Both the position numbers and the translations under genes were made by a program. This document shows positions 39,671 through 49,493 of a DNA stretch of 64,000 nucleotides, in pieces. How positions within the stretch are numbered: the first letter of the stretch is position 1; the number at the start of each line of letters is the position of its first letter. Below the pieces are notes generated by a model that did no database searches, had not been told where the DNA came from, and saw nothing but the letters and a program-made list of their open reading frames with translations. Source of the stretch: Pseudomonadota bacterium (GTDB lineage Bacteria; Pseudomonadota; Alphaproteobacteria; Sphingomonadales; Sphingomonadaceae); assembly GCA_023418595.1 (NCBI GenBank), contig JAEZZI010000020.1, positions 1 to 64,000 on the forward strand, in the 5' to 3' direction.

Positions 39671-41965
39671 ATGACCGCCGACAGCGAAACAAGCGTGCCC
39701 GCCGACAAGCCGCCCCTGGGTGGCGTCTATACCGACGATCCTGCGCCCAAGAGCGGTATCGGCGTATTGTTCGTCGTCGCGATCCTGTCGGGGTCGTTCC
39801 TGCTGTTCCTGGTCCAGCCGATGATTGCGCGGATGGCGCTGCCGCGGATCGGCGGCGCGCCGGCGGTATGGAACTCGGCGATGCTCGTCTATCAGGCGTT
39901 GCTGCTCGGCGGCTATGCCTATGCCCATTGGCTGGGGCGGGTGCCGCTCAGGCGTCAGGCGGCGATCCATCTCGGCGTGCTCGCGGTCGCGGCATTGTGG
40001 CTGCCGATCGGGCTGCTGGCGATCCGCCAGCCCGCCGGGCTGGACGCGGTGCTGTGGGTGCCGTTGTTCCTCGCCGCGTCGATTGGTCCGTTGTTCTTCG
40101 CGATTTCGGCGCAGGCGCCGCTGCTCCAGCGCTGGTTCGCCGCCGCATCGGGCGGGCGCGACCCCTATGCGCTTTATGCCGCATCGAACATCGGCAGTTT
40201 CGGCGGGTTGATCGCGTATCCGCTGATCGTCGAGCCGACGCTGGCGCTGCATAATCAGAGCATGGTGTGGAGCATCGGCTATGCGCTGGTGTTCGTGTTG
40301 ATCCTCATCTGTGCGCTCCGCCTGCCCAAGACCAGCGCATCGGCCCCGACCGAGCATCACCCGACCAGCCCCAAACCATCGACTCGCCGCGTTCTCCACT
40401 GGATCGCGCTCGCCATTGTGCCGTCGGGGCTGATGCTGGCGACCACCACCTTTCTGACCACCGATATCGTCGCGGTGCCGATGCTGTGGGTGCTGCCGCT
40501 CGGCCTTTATCTGTTGAGCTTCACCATCGCCTTCGCCACCCAAAGAACCGCGGCGAACCTGATCCAGAAATTCGCGCCGGTTACGATCCTGCTGTTCGGC
40601 GGCACGCTGATGGCGGGCGCGCAATCAGAAGCGTTTTTGAGCGCGCTGATGGCGCTGCTGCTGCTGTTCGTCGTCGCGATCGCTCTGCATGCGCGGATGT
40701 ACGATCTGCGCCCCGATCCCGACCGATTGACCGGATTCTATCTCGCCATGTCGGTCGGCGGCGCGCTTGGCGGCGTCTTCGCGGCGGTGATCGCACCGGT
40801 GATCTTCGACTGGACCTATGAATTTCCGATCCTGATCATCGCCGCCGGGCTGCTCGCGGCGCAGCCCTATCTCCTTCCGGCGTTCGAACGTTTCTGGGAA
40901 GGGAATGAGCGTCGCGCCAACATCGCCGGGGTCGCCGCCGTGCTGGTCGTCGGGGTGCTGGTGGTGCTGGGCATCGCCAATCCGGGACAGATATTGGGCG
41001 CGCGCGCCGAATCGATCGCGTTTCTCGGCATGGCGGTGGTCGGCGTGCTCGTCATCGGCCAGCGCCCGCTCTATGTGTTCGCGCTGGTCGCCTCGCTGTT
41101 CCTGTTCGGCGGCTATCGCGCGCTCGAACTTAGCCTGATGTCCGATGCGCGCACCCGCAGCTATTTCGGCGTCTATACCATCCGCGAATATGCCGACATG
41201 CGGACGCTCGCGCACGGCACGACGCTGCACGGTGTCCAGTTGAAGGGCGCGCCCGAACTCGAACGCACGCCGACCAGCTATTATCTGCCGGGTTCTGCGG
41301 TGGGCCAGGTGATGCAGGCTGCGCCCGCCCTCTATCCGCAGGGCGCGCGAGTTGGTGTCGTCGGGCTGGGGACGGGGACGCTCGCCTGTTACGCGCTGCC
41401 CAACCAGCAATGGACGTTCTACGAAATCGACCCGGCAGTAGTCGATATCGCGCGCAACCGCTTCACCTTCCTCCAGCAGTGTTTGCCGCAGGGCGTCGAT
41501 CTGGCGCTCGGCGACGCGCGGATCACCATCGCCGAGCAACCGGCGGGGAGCCTGGACGTGCTGGTGCTCGACGCCTTTTCGTCCGACGCGGTGCCGATGC
41601 ACCTGATGACGCGCGAGGCGTTCGACACCTATGCCCGCGCGCTCGCACCCGATGGCGTGCTGGTCGTCCACATCTCCAACCGCTATCTGGCGCTGGAGCC
41701 GGTGGTGGAGGCCGCCGCCCGGCTGGGCGGATGGAGTGCGGCGCTGCTGACCGATTATGCCAGCGAGAACGGCATCACCGGCGGCAGCACGTCGGACTGG
41801 GTGGTGATGTCGAAGGACGGGGCGACGCTGGCGCGCCTGACCGCAACCGATCTGCGCTGGCGGACGCTGCGTCCCTATGCGGGGTTCACGCCGTGGACCG
41901 ACGATTTCGCGACGATCGTGCCGCTGTTGCGTGCGTTGAACAAGGATCTGCCCGCACAGGATTGA
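39671..41965 (+). CDS. Membrane protein fused to spermidine synthase-like domain
   Basis: 764 residues from ATG 39671 (MTADSETS). The N-terminal ~480 residues contain about a dozen hydrophobic segments in MFS-like arrangement (VLFVVAILSGSFLLFLVQPMIARM; FLAASIGPLFFAISAQAPLLQ). The C-terminal ~240 residues are a Rossmann methyltransferase-like spermidine synthase domain (VGVVGLGTGTLACYALP, WTFYEIDPAVVDIAR, LDVLVLDAFSSDAVPMHLMT). Such fusions are widespread in bacteria and of unproven function; true aminopropyl transfer is not evident. Confidence 0.85.
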   Translation: MTADSETSVPADKPPLGGVYTDDPAPKSGIGVLFVVAILSGSFLLFLVQPMIARMALPRIGGAPAVWNSAMLVYQALLLGGYAYAHWLGRVPLRRQAAIHLGVLAVAALWLPIGLLAIRQPAGLDAVLWVPLFLAASIGPLFFAISAQAPLLQRWFAAASGGRDPYALYAASNIGSFGGLIAYPLIVEPTLALHNQSMVWSIGYALVFVLILICALRLPKTSASAPTEHHPTSPKPSTRRVLHWIALAIVPSGLMLATTTFLTTDIVAVPMLWVLPLGLYLLSFTIAFATQRTAANLIQKFAPVTILLFGGTLMAGAQSEAFLSALMALLLLFVVAIALHARMYDLRPDPDRLTGFYLAMSVGGALGGVFAAVIAPVIFDWTYEFPILIIAAGLLAAQPYLLPAFERFWEGNERRANIAGVAAVLVVGVLVVLGIANPGQILGARAESIAFLGMAVVGVLVIGQRPLYVFALVASLFLFGGYRALELSLMSDARTRSYFGVYTIREYADMRTLAHGTTLHGVQLKGAPELERTPTSYYLPGSAVGQVMQAAPALYPQGARVGVVGLGTGTLACYALPNQQWTFYEIDPAVVDIARNRFTFLQQCLPQGVDLALGDARITIAEQPAGSLDVLVLDAFSSDAVPMHLMTREAFDTYARALAPDGVLVVHISNRYLALEPVVEAAARLGGWSAALLTDYASENGITGGSTSDWVVMSKDGATLARLTATDLRWRTLRPYAGFTPWTDDFATIVPLLRALNKDLPAQD

Positions 41966-41998
41966 CGCCGATCGGTATCGACCCGGCGCTGCTCGACC

Positions 41999-43228
41999 TC
42001 AACTCCGATAATCGGCGTTGATCGAGATATATCCGTGCGTCAGGTCGCAGGTCCAGACCGTTGCACGGCCTTCGCCCAGGCCCAGTTCGACGCCGATCTC
42101 GATCTCGCTGCCTTTCAGATGCGCGGCGACTGGCGCTTCGTCATACCCCTCGACCGCCAGGCCATTTTTCGCGACCTGGGTCGCGCCGAAGCGAATGCAT
42201 AATCTGTCGCGCTCGGCGGGTTCTCCGGCTTTGCCCACGGCCATCACGACCCGGCCCCAATTGGCGTCCTCGCCCGCGATGGCGGTCTTGACCAGCGGCG
42301 AATTGGCGATTGACAGCCCGATGGTGCGCGCGCTGACATCGTCTTCCGCGCCCTCGATGTCGATGCGGATGAACTTGGTCGCGCCTTCGCCATCGCGCAC
42401 CACCAGATGCGCCAGTTGCAGGCACAGGTCGGCCATCGCCGCGCGAAACGCATCGGCGCCAATGCTGTCGGCATCGACGATCGGCGCATTCCCCGCCTTG
42501 CCGGTCGCGAACGCCAGCACCGTGTCGCTGGTCGACGTGTCGCTATCGACCGTGATGCACGAAAAGCTCGCGCGGTTCGCATCGGCCAGCGCGCCGTGCA
42601 GGATCGTCGGATCGACCGCGCAATCGGTAAAGATGAACCCCAGCATCGTCGCCATGTCGGGCGCGATCATCCCCGATCCCTTGACGATGCCGACCAGTTG
42701 GACCGTGCGCCCATCGACGACCGCGCTGGTCACAGCCGCCTTGGCAAAGGTGTCGGTGGTCATGATGGTTTCCGCCGCTTCCTCCCATCCGCAGGGATCG
42801 GCGGCAAAGGCGGCGTCCAGGCCCGCTTCGGCCTTGTCGATGGGGAGCGGCACGCCGATCACCCCGGTCGACGCGACAAACACGTCCGATGGCTTGCAGT
42901 CGAGGTGCCGCGCGACCTTCGCGACCATCGCCTCGACCGCCTCGCGCCCGAGATTTCCGGTGAAGGCGTTCGAATTGCCGGCGTTGACGACCAGCGCACG
43001 CGCTTCGCCCAGCACCAGCGCCTTGCGGCACCATTCGACCTCGGGCGAGGGGCATTTGCTCTGCGTGGTGACGCCCGCGACGGTGGTTCCCGGCGACAGA
43101 TCGACATAGGTCAGGTCGCAGCGATCCCATGTCTTGTAGCGCGCGCGCGCAGTGCGCAACGTCACGCCATCGACGCGGGGCAGCGCGGGAAACTCGGCGG
43201 GGGCCAGCGGCGAACGCGCAATCGACAT
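41999..43228 (-). CDS. argJ: Bifunctional glutamate N-acetyltransferase / amino-acid acetyltransferase ArgJ
   Basis: 409 residues. ArgJ makes N-acetylglutamate and recycles acetyl from N-acetylornithine in arginine synthesis. The self-cleavage site KGSGMIAPDMATMLGF (cut before Thr) is present; also VVNAGNSNAFTG, STGVIGVPLP and the C-terminal ATVWTCDLTHGYISINADYRS. Standard length. Genes on this strand follow towards lower coordinates; 56 bases separate it from the FAD protein. Confidence 0.95.
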   Translation of the reverse strand: MSIARSPLAPAEFPALPRVDGVTLRTARARYKTWDRCDLTYVDLSPGTTVAGVTTQSKCPSPEVEWCRKALVLGEARALVVNAGNSNAFTGNLGREAVEAMVAKVARHLDCKPSDVFVASTGVIGVPLPIDKAEAGLDAAFAADPCGWEEAAETIMTTDTFAKAAVTSAVVDGRTVQLVGIVKGSGMIAPDMATMLGFIFTDCAVDPTILHGALADANRASFSCITVDSDTSTSDTVLAFATGKAGNAPIVDADSIGADAFRAAMADLCLQLAHLVVRDGEGATKFIRIDIEGAEDDVSARTIGLSIANSPLVKTAIAGEDANWGRVVMAVGKAGEPAERDRLCIRFGATQVAKNGLAVEGYDEAPVAAHLKGSEIEIGVELGLGEGRATVWTCDLTHGYISINADYRS

Positions 43229-43284
43229 CGACTAATTCCTCTCGGTCAGAATCGCCCCTTCGCGCAAAGCTGTGCCTCGCGCAA

Positions 43285-44640
43285 TCACAGCCCTTCGCCG
43301 CCCACCCAGTGCGCGTTCGACAGTCGTCGCGCGAGTGACCAGGTCTGCTGCCTGATGTCGGGCACCGCGACGATTTCCCAGAACGCCCCGCGCGTCATCG
43401 GCCCCAGCGCATAGAGCCAGTCGTTGGGCACGCCGTTCGCCGCGATCGTCCGCGCCTGATTGTCGACATCGATCCCGATCCGGTGCGCGTCGGCGCGGAT
43501 CAGCCCGCGCGCGGTCAGGTCGCGCAACAGCGGATCGGCGGTGCGCCCCAGATCGCCGAGCGGTCCGGTGCAGTTGACGACGCGCTGGACGGTCAGCGTT
43601 TCCGCCGCGTCCGCCCCGCGTGGCCGCCAGTCGACCGCGATACCCGCCGCCGTCTCGCGCGCCGCCAGTGTCTTGCCCGACAGGATGGTCAGCCGTCCGC
43701 TCGCAATCAGCGCGTCGATCCTCGCCGCGACATCGGGCGCGAGCCGGTGGCGATGCACGTCCCACCACGGGCGCAGGTGGCGCAGGAATCGGCTGCGTTC
43801 GGCCTCAGTAGCATTGCCCCACATGAACTGGGTGAAGGGGCGCAATTCATCGACCGCATTGCGCCAGCCGATCGCCTCCGCGCGGGCGCGCAGCCCAGCG
43901 ACCAGCGCCGACGCCACCGTCTCCGGCCGCTCGCCGATCTTTTCCCAGCTTGCCCCCGGCGCCTCATGCGCGCGCGGGATCAGCCCGCGCCGCGACAACG
44001 CCAGCACCCGTCCGCGAAACCCGCTCGCGTCCAGGCTCAGTACCGTGTCGATCATCGTCAGCCCGGTGCCGATCACCAGCACGCTGTCGTCGTCCGCCAG
44101 CCCGTCGGTCACGTCCGCCGCCCAGGGATCGCCGACATAGCGCGACGGCGACAGCACCTCGGGATCGAACCCCGGTGGCGTGTGCGGCGGCAGGTTACCA
44201 ACCGCCAACACCGCCGCATCGGCATCGATCGCGCGCCCGTCGGCCAGCGCAATCCGCGCCCCGCCGTTCGACCGAACGACCTGCGTGACCTGGCCGCGCA
44301 TGATGGTCAGCCGCCCGCCACAATTGGCGACAGCATCGTCGAGCATCGATTTCAGATAGCGGCCGAACGTCCGTCGCGGTGCGAATTGCCGCGCGGCGTC
44401 GGCAACGCCCTCGTTTTCCAACCACCGGACGAAATGGCCGGGATCGTCGGGCAGCGCGCTCATATTCCCGGCGCGCACGTTCAGGATATGGTCGGGCCGC
44501 GCCGCGCCGTATGCCAGGCCCAGGCCCGGCTGTTCGGCGCGCTCGATCAGCGTCGCGCGCGGGCCGTCATGGCGAAGCAGGTTGATCGCCTGGAGCGTGC
44601 CCGAAAAGCCCGCCCCCACGATCGCGACATGATGCGTCAT
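43285..44640 (-). CDS. FAD/NAD(P)-binding oxidoreductase family protein
   Basis: 451 residues. Begins with a dinucleotide fold HHVAIVGAGFSGTLQAINLLR, then GLAYGAARPDHILNVRAGNMSAL and DSVLVIGTGLTMIDTVLSL as a second nucleotide-binding motif, plus RVVNCTGPLGD. This is the PF13454-like group of uncharacterised flavoproteins, sometimes compared with hydroxyacylglutathione-related or lysine-hydroxylase-like proteins. It ends 56 bases before argJ and could be cotranscribed with it. Substrate unknown. Confidence 0.8.
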   Translation of the reverse strand: MTHHVAIVGAGFSGTLQAINLLRHDGPRATLIERAEQPGLGLAYGAARPDHILNVRAGNMSALPDDPGHFVRWLENEGVADAARQFAPRRTFGRYLKSMLDDAVANCGGRLTIMRGQVTQVVRSNGGARIALADGRAIDADAAVLAVGNLPPHTPPGFDPEVLSPSRYVGDPWAADVTDGLADDDSVLVIGTGLTMIDTVLSLDASGFRGRVLALSRRGLIPRAHEAPGASWEKIGERPETVASALVAGLRARAEAIGWRNAVDELRPFTQFMWGNATEAERSRFLRHLRPWWDVHRHRLAPDVAARIDALIASGRLTILSGKTLAARETAAGIAVDWRPRGADAAETLTVQRVVNCTGPLGDLGRTADPLLRDLTARGLIRADAHRIGIDVDNQARTIAANGVPNDWLYALGPMTRGAFWEIVAVPDIRQQTWSLARRLSNAHWVGGEGL

Positions 44641-44655
44641 GCCGTCGTCGCGGAC

Positions 44656-44922
44656 TCAGATTTCATATTCGAGCTGCCATTGCGGCTCTTCGAACGCCGG
44701 GCGTTGTTGCGAGAAAGCGGGCTGGCGCGCCTTCATCCGGCCATAGAGCCGCTTGACCGTCTCGCTCGCAGTGCGCTCGAACAAGCCGGGGACGACCGCG
44801 TGGACGATGCACGCGACCCCGCCCACTACCATCTCGGCGCCGAATCGCCCGGCGATCGCGGCATGTTCGACATAGCTTTCGCCGACGCTGCGGGGGTGGG
44901 CGCGAAACAGGCGGTCGATCAT
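44656..44922 (-). CDS. DUF6356 family protein
   Basis: 88 residues from ATG 44922 (a longer frame to 44973 is less plausible). MIDRLFRAHPRSVGESYVEH, then AGRFGAEMVVGGVACIVHAVVPGLFERTASETVKRLYGRM is the DUF6356 pattern: an amphipathic start, one membrane-associated helix and a basic C-terminus. Common single-copy protein in alphaproteobacteria, function unknown. Lies 15 bases upstream of the FAD protein gene, so likely the same operon. Confidence 0.75.
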   Translation of the reverse strand: MIDRLFRAHPRSVGESYVEHAAIAGRFGAEMVVGGVACIVHAVVPGLFERTASETVKRLYGRMKARQPAFSQQRPAFEEPQWQLEYEI

Positions 44923-44988
44923 GGCGCGCGGCTCAGGCTGTGCAGGTTCATGCCCCGACGATGGCCCGCGCACGCCGCGGAGGCAAGC

Positions 44989-45714
44989 TCAACGCAGCGC
45001 GCATTCCATCCACCGGGTGGCGAATGCGGTGAATGCAGCGCCGTCGAGCAGTTCGGCGGTGCAGTCGCCGACCGGGCCAATGCGCGCGCGTCCTTCAGTC
45101 AGAAAGTCGAGCAGAATCCGCGGGAAATAATCGCCATGCGGCCATTCCGCGATCCCGTCACTGTCGTCCAGGCTGTCGATCGTCAGCGGTCCGGTGTCGG
45201 CGCGAACATAATCGCGGCGGACGCGGCGTTTGACCGGTAGGTCAGCGAGATATTCCGCGTAATGGGTCAGCGTCACCGTATCGGGCGATGCGCCCAGCCG
45301 CAGCACTTGCCCGCGCATCGCCACGAAGCGTTCGAGCGGCGATCCCGGCCCGTAATAATCGTGGAGCGGCACCGGCGACAGCAGGGCAGGGGCATCCGGC
45401 CCGATCGCCGCGAGCCGCGACGCGGGATGGTCGCTGACGCGATCCCCCGCGCGGCGGCGAAAGATTTCGGCGAGCACGCCGTTTTCGGGATCGGCAGGCG
45501 TGGTCAGGCGGTCGAACGGCACGTCGCCATCTTCGGCGACCATCATCAGCATCGTTCCGCCCGGCGCGATCGCATCCCGCAGCGCGTCGATCAGCGCGTC
45601 CGCGCCGCCGTCGATCGCGCCGATCGACCGCAGCCCGGCATGGACCATCACCGGCCGGTCGATGGGCAGCCCAAGGGCCTTTAGTTGCGCGCTCAGGGTC
45701 TGGCGATCATGCAT
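44989..45714 (-). CDS. Aminoglycoside N(3)-acetyltransferase (AAC(3)) family protein
   Basis: 241 residues. VMVHAGLRSIGAIDGGADALIDALRDAIAPGGTMLMM, then SDHPASRLAAIGPDA, HDYYGPGSPLERF and VLRLGASPDTVTLTHYAEYLA fit the AAC(3)/YokD family (VHSSL...GGA...GTLxMP, HPxxS, GPGSP, LLGVGxxxxTxxHxAE). Known members acetylate aminoglycosides with acetyl-CoA, but many chromosomal members have other substrates. Nothing mobile is adjacent. Confidence 0.85.
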   Translation of the reverse strand: MHDRQTLSAQLKALGLPIDRPVMVHAGLRSIGAIDGGADALIDALRDAIAPGGTMLMMVAEDGDVPFDRLTTPADPENGVLAEIFRRRAGDRVSDHPASRLAAIGPDAPALLSPVPLHDYYGPGSPLERFVAMRGQVLRLGASPDTVTLTHYAEYLADLPVKRRVRRDYVRADTGPLTIDSLDDSDGIAEWPHGDYFPRILLDFLTEGRARIGPVGDCTAELLDGAAFTAFATRWMECALR

Positions 45715-45724
45715 CGGGACATCA

Positions 45725-45800
45725 TGGTGCCGGTTGCAGGAATCGAACCCGCGACCTTCGGTTTACAAAACCGCTGCTCTACCAGCTGAGCTAAACCGGC
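45725..45800 (-). tRNA. tRNA-Thr (TGT)
   Basis: Minus strand 45800 to 45725, including encoded CCA. Acceptor GCCGGTT pairs with AACCGGC; D-arm AGCTCAGCTGGTAGAGC; anticodon loop TTTGTAA gives anticodon TGT (threonine, ACA codons); T-arm GCGGGTTCGATTCCTGC. Complete and well formed; the anticodon stem has one G-A mismatch at the outer pair. Confidence 0.95.
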
Positions 45801-45819
45801 ACTGGCTGCGCCTATTGCG

Positions 45820-46686
45820 TCAGACGATGCCAAAGGTCCAGCCCTCGGTTGCGGCGATGTGGGGGGTCAGCGCGCGCGGCCGCCATAATTCGGCACGATC
45901 GGCGTTGGCGCGCAGCCAGGCGGCGGTCAGGATCGCATCGCTTCTGTGATCGTCGATCGGGCCGGAACCACCGAACGGCAAGCTGCCGAGCGCTTCGAGT
46001 GCCGCGTTCAGTTCGGCGTGGGTGCGAATCTTGGTCCGGCCCTTGGCGCGGCCCGCGGCGATCGCGGCCAGGCTGGTATAGATTTCGACCACGACCGATC
46101 CGTGCGGCGGCAGCGGGTCGAACGGCCAAACAGGCACGCGCCCGGCCAGCCGGTTGAGTACGCGCATCCCCGTCAGGCTCGACTTGCCGACCTGCGCCGC
46201 GCCGACGAGGTTGAGGTTGCTGTAGGGATTGAGTCCCTGTTCGCGCTGCGCCCGTTCGGTGACGCGCAGCCGTCCGCGCCCTTCGAACTGTGCCCCCTTG
46301 CGACCTCCGTGACGGCGGAAATGCTCCGCTGCGTTGGGATGATCGACGAAATCGCAGGCGGAGAGATGCGGGTTGGCAGCGCACAGGCCGTCGATCAGCG
46401 CCCACAATCCGCGCGCATCGGCGGGGCTTTCGCGCCAGCCCGGAAAGAAGGCGTCGCGATCGGCAAAGGGCAGCGCCGCGCCGAGATCGAGACCAACCAA
46501 CGTGTCGGCGGGCATTTCGTCCAACAGCCAGTCGAGGATTTCACCGCGCGACCAGCGATGACCGGGGCGCACCAGCATCGGCGCGGCGTCGTCCGGCGCG
46601 CAGATGGCGAGCGCGAGTCCCGCATGGCGTTCCCCCTTCGCGCCCGACCAGTCGATCGCCGCAAAATGCCGGAAGCGCCCCGTCAA
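45820..46686 (-). CDS. DUF429-like hypothetical protein
   Basis: 288 residues. FAAIDWSGAKGERHAGLALAI at the start, TLVGLDLGAALPFADRDAFF, and DDHRSDAILTAAWLRANA near the end: three acidic motifs in the order expected for an RNase-H-like fold, as in DUF429 proteins. Often found as a lone gene in alphaproteobacteria. Catalysis not demonstrated for the family. Confidence 0.7.
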   Translation of the reverse strand: MTGRFRHFAAIDWSGAKGERHAGLALAICAPDDAAPMLVRPGHRWSRGEILDWLLDEMPADTLVGLDLGAALPFADRDAFFPGWRESPADARGLWALIDGLCAANPHLSACDFVDHPNAAEHFRRHGGRKGAQFEGRGRLRVTERAQREQGLNPYSNLNLVGAAQVGKSSLTGMRVLNRLAGRVPVWPFDPLPPHGSVVVEIYTSLAAIAAGRAKGRTKIRTHAELNAALEALGSLPFGGSGPIDDHRSDAILTAAWLRANADRAELWRPRALTPHIAATEGWTFGIV

Positions 46687-46711
46687 TTCCTGTCCCCATG
46701 GGGGATCAATT

Positions 46712-48133
46712 TCACGGCAGCGCCTTCAGCACATCGCCTGCAAATTGCGCGATGTCGAACCGCGCGCCCGCAGGGTCTTCGCCGCGGCGGACGACGATCA
46801 CCCGGCGCGACGGAATGACCATGACATACTGACCGCGATTGCCCTGCGCGGCATAGCTGCCGGCGGGCAGCCCCTGATCGGGTCCGAATAGCCACAGGGT
46901 GCGGCCATAGCCCGGCCCGTTTGCGGGCTGCGCGCCGACCGGCGTTACCGATTCGCGCATCCAGCCCTCCGGTAACAGTCGCTCGCCGTTCCACACGCCG
47001 TCGGAGGCCATGAACAGGCCGAACCGGGCAAGGTCGCGGGCGGTCGACCAGACCTGGCTCGACAGGATGAAATTGCCCTCCCAATCGGTTTCGGCGACAG
47101 TGTGGCGCATCCCCAGTTTCGCGAACAACTCGCCCGGAAAACGGGCATAGGCCGCGTCGTCGTTCAGATGCGCGCGCAGCGCCCGGACGGCGAGCACTGT
47201 GTCCTTATTGGCATAGCGATGGCGCGATCCCGGCAACGCGATGCGCGCCCAGGAACCGGCCTGACCGGTAACGGTCGCGCCGCCGAAATAAAGCGCGTCG
47301 GTGCGATTGCCGGCAGTGTCGCTGTGCAGCCCACTGGTCATGCGAAGCAGGTGATCCGTGGAGATTGCCGTCCGCGGATCGCGCGAGACCTCGCCTGGCG
47401 CGGGGCAGCAGCCCCATTCGGGAATGAAGGCGGGTTTTGCGATGTCCAGGATGCCGCGATGCTGGGCATGGCCGACCACTGCGCCGCCCAAGCTCTTTGC
47501 GACCGACCAGGTGCGGTTCGAGACGAACGGGCCGAACCCGCCGGTATAGTGTTCGGCGACGATCCGCCCATCTTGCACGATGACCACGCCCACCGTTTCC
47601 GACCCCGCCCCGTGGCTCTTTTGGTCAAACGCCCGCTTCACCGCAGCGTCGAGCGCTGCGCCGGGTGCCGGGGCAATCCCGGCATCGCCCAGCGGCCACG
47701 CGCGCGCATCCGCGCCGGCGGGTCCGGGGCGCGTCGCTGGCGGGTCGCGGTGCAGCATCCCCGTCCTCGCCGCCGCCTGGATCGGCCAGGTCGTGCATCC
47801 CGCGCCGGGGTTCCATTCGGCGACCCGCGGGCTGGCCTGCGGACCGTCGTCGTAATCGACGGTGACGAAGGCCCGCGCCCGATCGACGTTCGCCTTCAGC
47901 GACGGCACGATCGCATCATATTCGGCATAGATGCCGCGCAGCTCGACGCGGTCGATGTCGGCCTCGCGCCGCCCCGCATTGAAAATCGCGGAGCAATAGA
48001 CGCTGGCTTTGTACCCTGCGGCGATCGCACGGTCGTACACCGTCGGCGCGCGCGGCGGCGCGGTCTGGGCGGTGACAGGAGCGGCGGTGGCAAGCAGCGC
48101 GAAGCCGAGCGCGGCGGGCAAATAGCTGGGCAT
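46712..48133 (-). CDS. Serine hydrolase, beta-lactamase/transpeptidase-like
   Basis: About 473 residues from ATG 48133 (a frame to 48193 exists but the signal peptide starts here: MPSYLPAALGFALLATAAPVTA). Class C-type fold signatures: RTWSVAKSLGGAVVG (SxxK nucleophile), RHRYANKDT (YxN) and a Gly-rich C-terminal strand AQGNRGQYVMVIPSRRVIVVRRG. Exported. Members hydrolyse esters or D-peptides; beta-lactam resistance should not be assumed. 26 bases from the DUF429-like gene. Confidence 0.85.
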   Translation of the reverse strand: MPSYLPAALGFALLATAAPVTAQTAPPRAPTVYDRAIAAGYKASVYCSAIFNAGRREADIDRVELRGIYAEYDAIVPSLKANVDRARAFVTVDYDDGPQASPRVAEWNPGAGCTTWPIQAAARTGMLHRDPPATRPGPAGADARAWPLGDAGIAPAPGAALDAAVKRAFDQKSHGAGSETVGVVIVQDGRIVAEHYTGGFGPFVSNRTWSVAKSLGGAVVGHAQHRGILDIAKPAFIPEWGCCPAPGEVSRDPRTAISTDHLLRMTSGLHSDTAGNRTDALYFGGATVTGQAGSWARIALPGSRHRYANKDTVLAVRALRAHLNDDAAYARFPGELFAKLGMRHTVAETDWEGNFILSSQVWSTARDLARFGLFMASDGVWNGERLLPEGWMRESVTPVGAQPANGPGYGRTLWLFGPDQGLPAGSYAAQGNRGQYVMVIPSRRVIVVRRGEDPAGARFDIAQFAGDVLKALP

Positions 48134-48176
48134 CGGCGAAACTAAGCAGACCGGTCGCCGGATGGAAAGGGCGGGC

Positions 48177-49493
48177 TTATCCCCTGCGGCCACCCCGCCG
48201 TTCGTCCCACCATGCCATGCGCTCTGCGATGCGCTTTTCCATGCCGCGATCGGTGGGGGCGTAGAAACTCTGCGGCGTCATCCCTTCCGGCCAGTAATTA
48301 TCGCCGCTGAACCCACCCTCGGCGTCATGGTCGTAGGTGTAGCCGCTGCCATAGCCGATTTCCTTCATCAGCTTGGTCGGCGCGTTCAGGATATTTTGCG
48401 GCGGCATCAGCGATCCGGTTTCCTTCGCGGCACGGAACGCGGCCTTCTGCGCCTTGTACGCGGCATTCGATTTGGGCGCGGTGGCGAGATAGAGGCAGGC
48501 CTGGACGATCGCCAGCTCGCCCTCGGGCGATCCCAGAAAATCATAGGCGTCCTTCGCGGCCAGACACTGCACCAGCGCCTGCGGGTCGGCGAGTCCGATA
48601 TCCTCGCTCGCGAACCGCACCAGCCTACGCAGCACGTAGAGCGGCTGTTCGCCCGCAGTCAGCATCCGCGCGAGATAGTAGAGCGACGCCTGAGGATCGC
48701 TTCCACGCAGCGATTTGTGCAGCGCGGAGATCAGGTTGTAATGCCCCTCGCGATCCTTGTCGTACACTGCGACGCGGCGCTGCAGCAGCGCGGACAGGCC
48801 CGCGGGATCGAGCGGCGCGTCCAGCCCGACCGAAAACAGCGTCTCAGCCTGGTTGAGCAGGAACCGCCCGTCGCCATCGGCGCTGGCGATCAGCGCCGCG
48901 CGCGCCGCTCCGTCGAGCGGGAGCGGGCGGCCTTCCGCCTCCTCTCCGCGCGCGAGCAGCGTCTCCAGCGCGGTCGCATCGAGCCGGTGGAGGATCAGCA
49001 CCTGTGCGCGGCTGAGCAACGCCGCGTTCAGCTCGAACGACGGATTTTCGGTGGTCGCGCCTACCAGGGTCACCGTGCCATCCTCGACGAACGGCAGGAA
49101 TCCGTCCTGCTGCGAGCGGTTGAAGCGGTGGATTTCGTCCACGAACAGCAAGGTCTTCTTGCCGATCCGGGCGTGCTCCTTCGCTTCGGCGAACACATTC
49201 TTCAGGTCGGCGACACCCGAGAATACCGCCGAAATCTGGGCATATCGCAGTCCCACCGCATCGGCCAGCAGCCGCGCGATGGTGGTCTTGCCCGTGCCCG
49301 GAGGTCCCCACAGGATGATCGAGGTCAGCTTGCCCGCTGCGACCATCCGCCCGATCGTGCCTTCCGCGCCGGTCAGATGCTCCTGACCGACGACCTCGCT
49401 CAGCGTGCGCGGGCGCAGCCGGTCGGCCAGTGGGCCGTGGGCGGGCATTTCGGGCGGGGGCGGCGGTTCATGTCCCGCGAAAAGATCGGCCAT
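48177..49493 (-). CDS. rarA: Replication-associated recombination protein A (RarA/MgsA) AAA ATPase
   Basis: 438 residues from ATG 49493. Walker A LWGPPGTGKTT (63-71), Walker B LLFVDEIHRFN, sensor GATTENPSFELN, and the family C-terminus SEDIGLADPQAL ... AYKAQKAAFRAAKE ... YDHDAEGGFSGDNYWPEGM. Clamp-loader-like ATPase acting at stalled replication forks. 327 bases upstream contain little. Confidence 0.95.
   Translation of the reverse strand: MADLFAGHEPPPPPEMPAHGPLADRLRPRTLSEVVGQEHLTGAEGTIGRMVAAGKLTSIILWGPPGTGKTTIARLLADAVGLRYAQISAVFSGVADLKNVFAEAKEHARIGKKTLLFVDEIHRFNRSQQDGFLPFVEDGTVTLVGATTENPSFELNAALLSRAQVLILHRLDATALETLLARGEEAEGRPLPLDGAARAALIASADGDGRFLLNQAETLFSVGLDAPLDPAGLSALLQRRVAVYDKDREGHYNLISALHKSLRGSDPQASLYYLARMLTAGEQPLYVLRRLVRFASEDIGLADPQALVQCLAAKDAYDFLGSPEGELAIVQACLYLATAPKSNAAYKAQKAAFRAAKETGSLMPPQNILNAPTKLMKEIGYGSGYTYDHDAEGGFSGDNYWPEGMTPQSFYAPTDRGMEKRIAERMAWWDERRGGRRG

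Noticed and set aside
46712..48133. Reading the serine hydrolase as a beta-lactamase resistance gene
   Set aside because: SxxK and YxN are shared with esterases and peptidases; the rest does not allow a specific substrate call.
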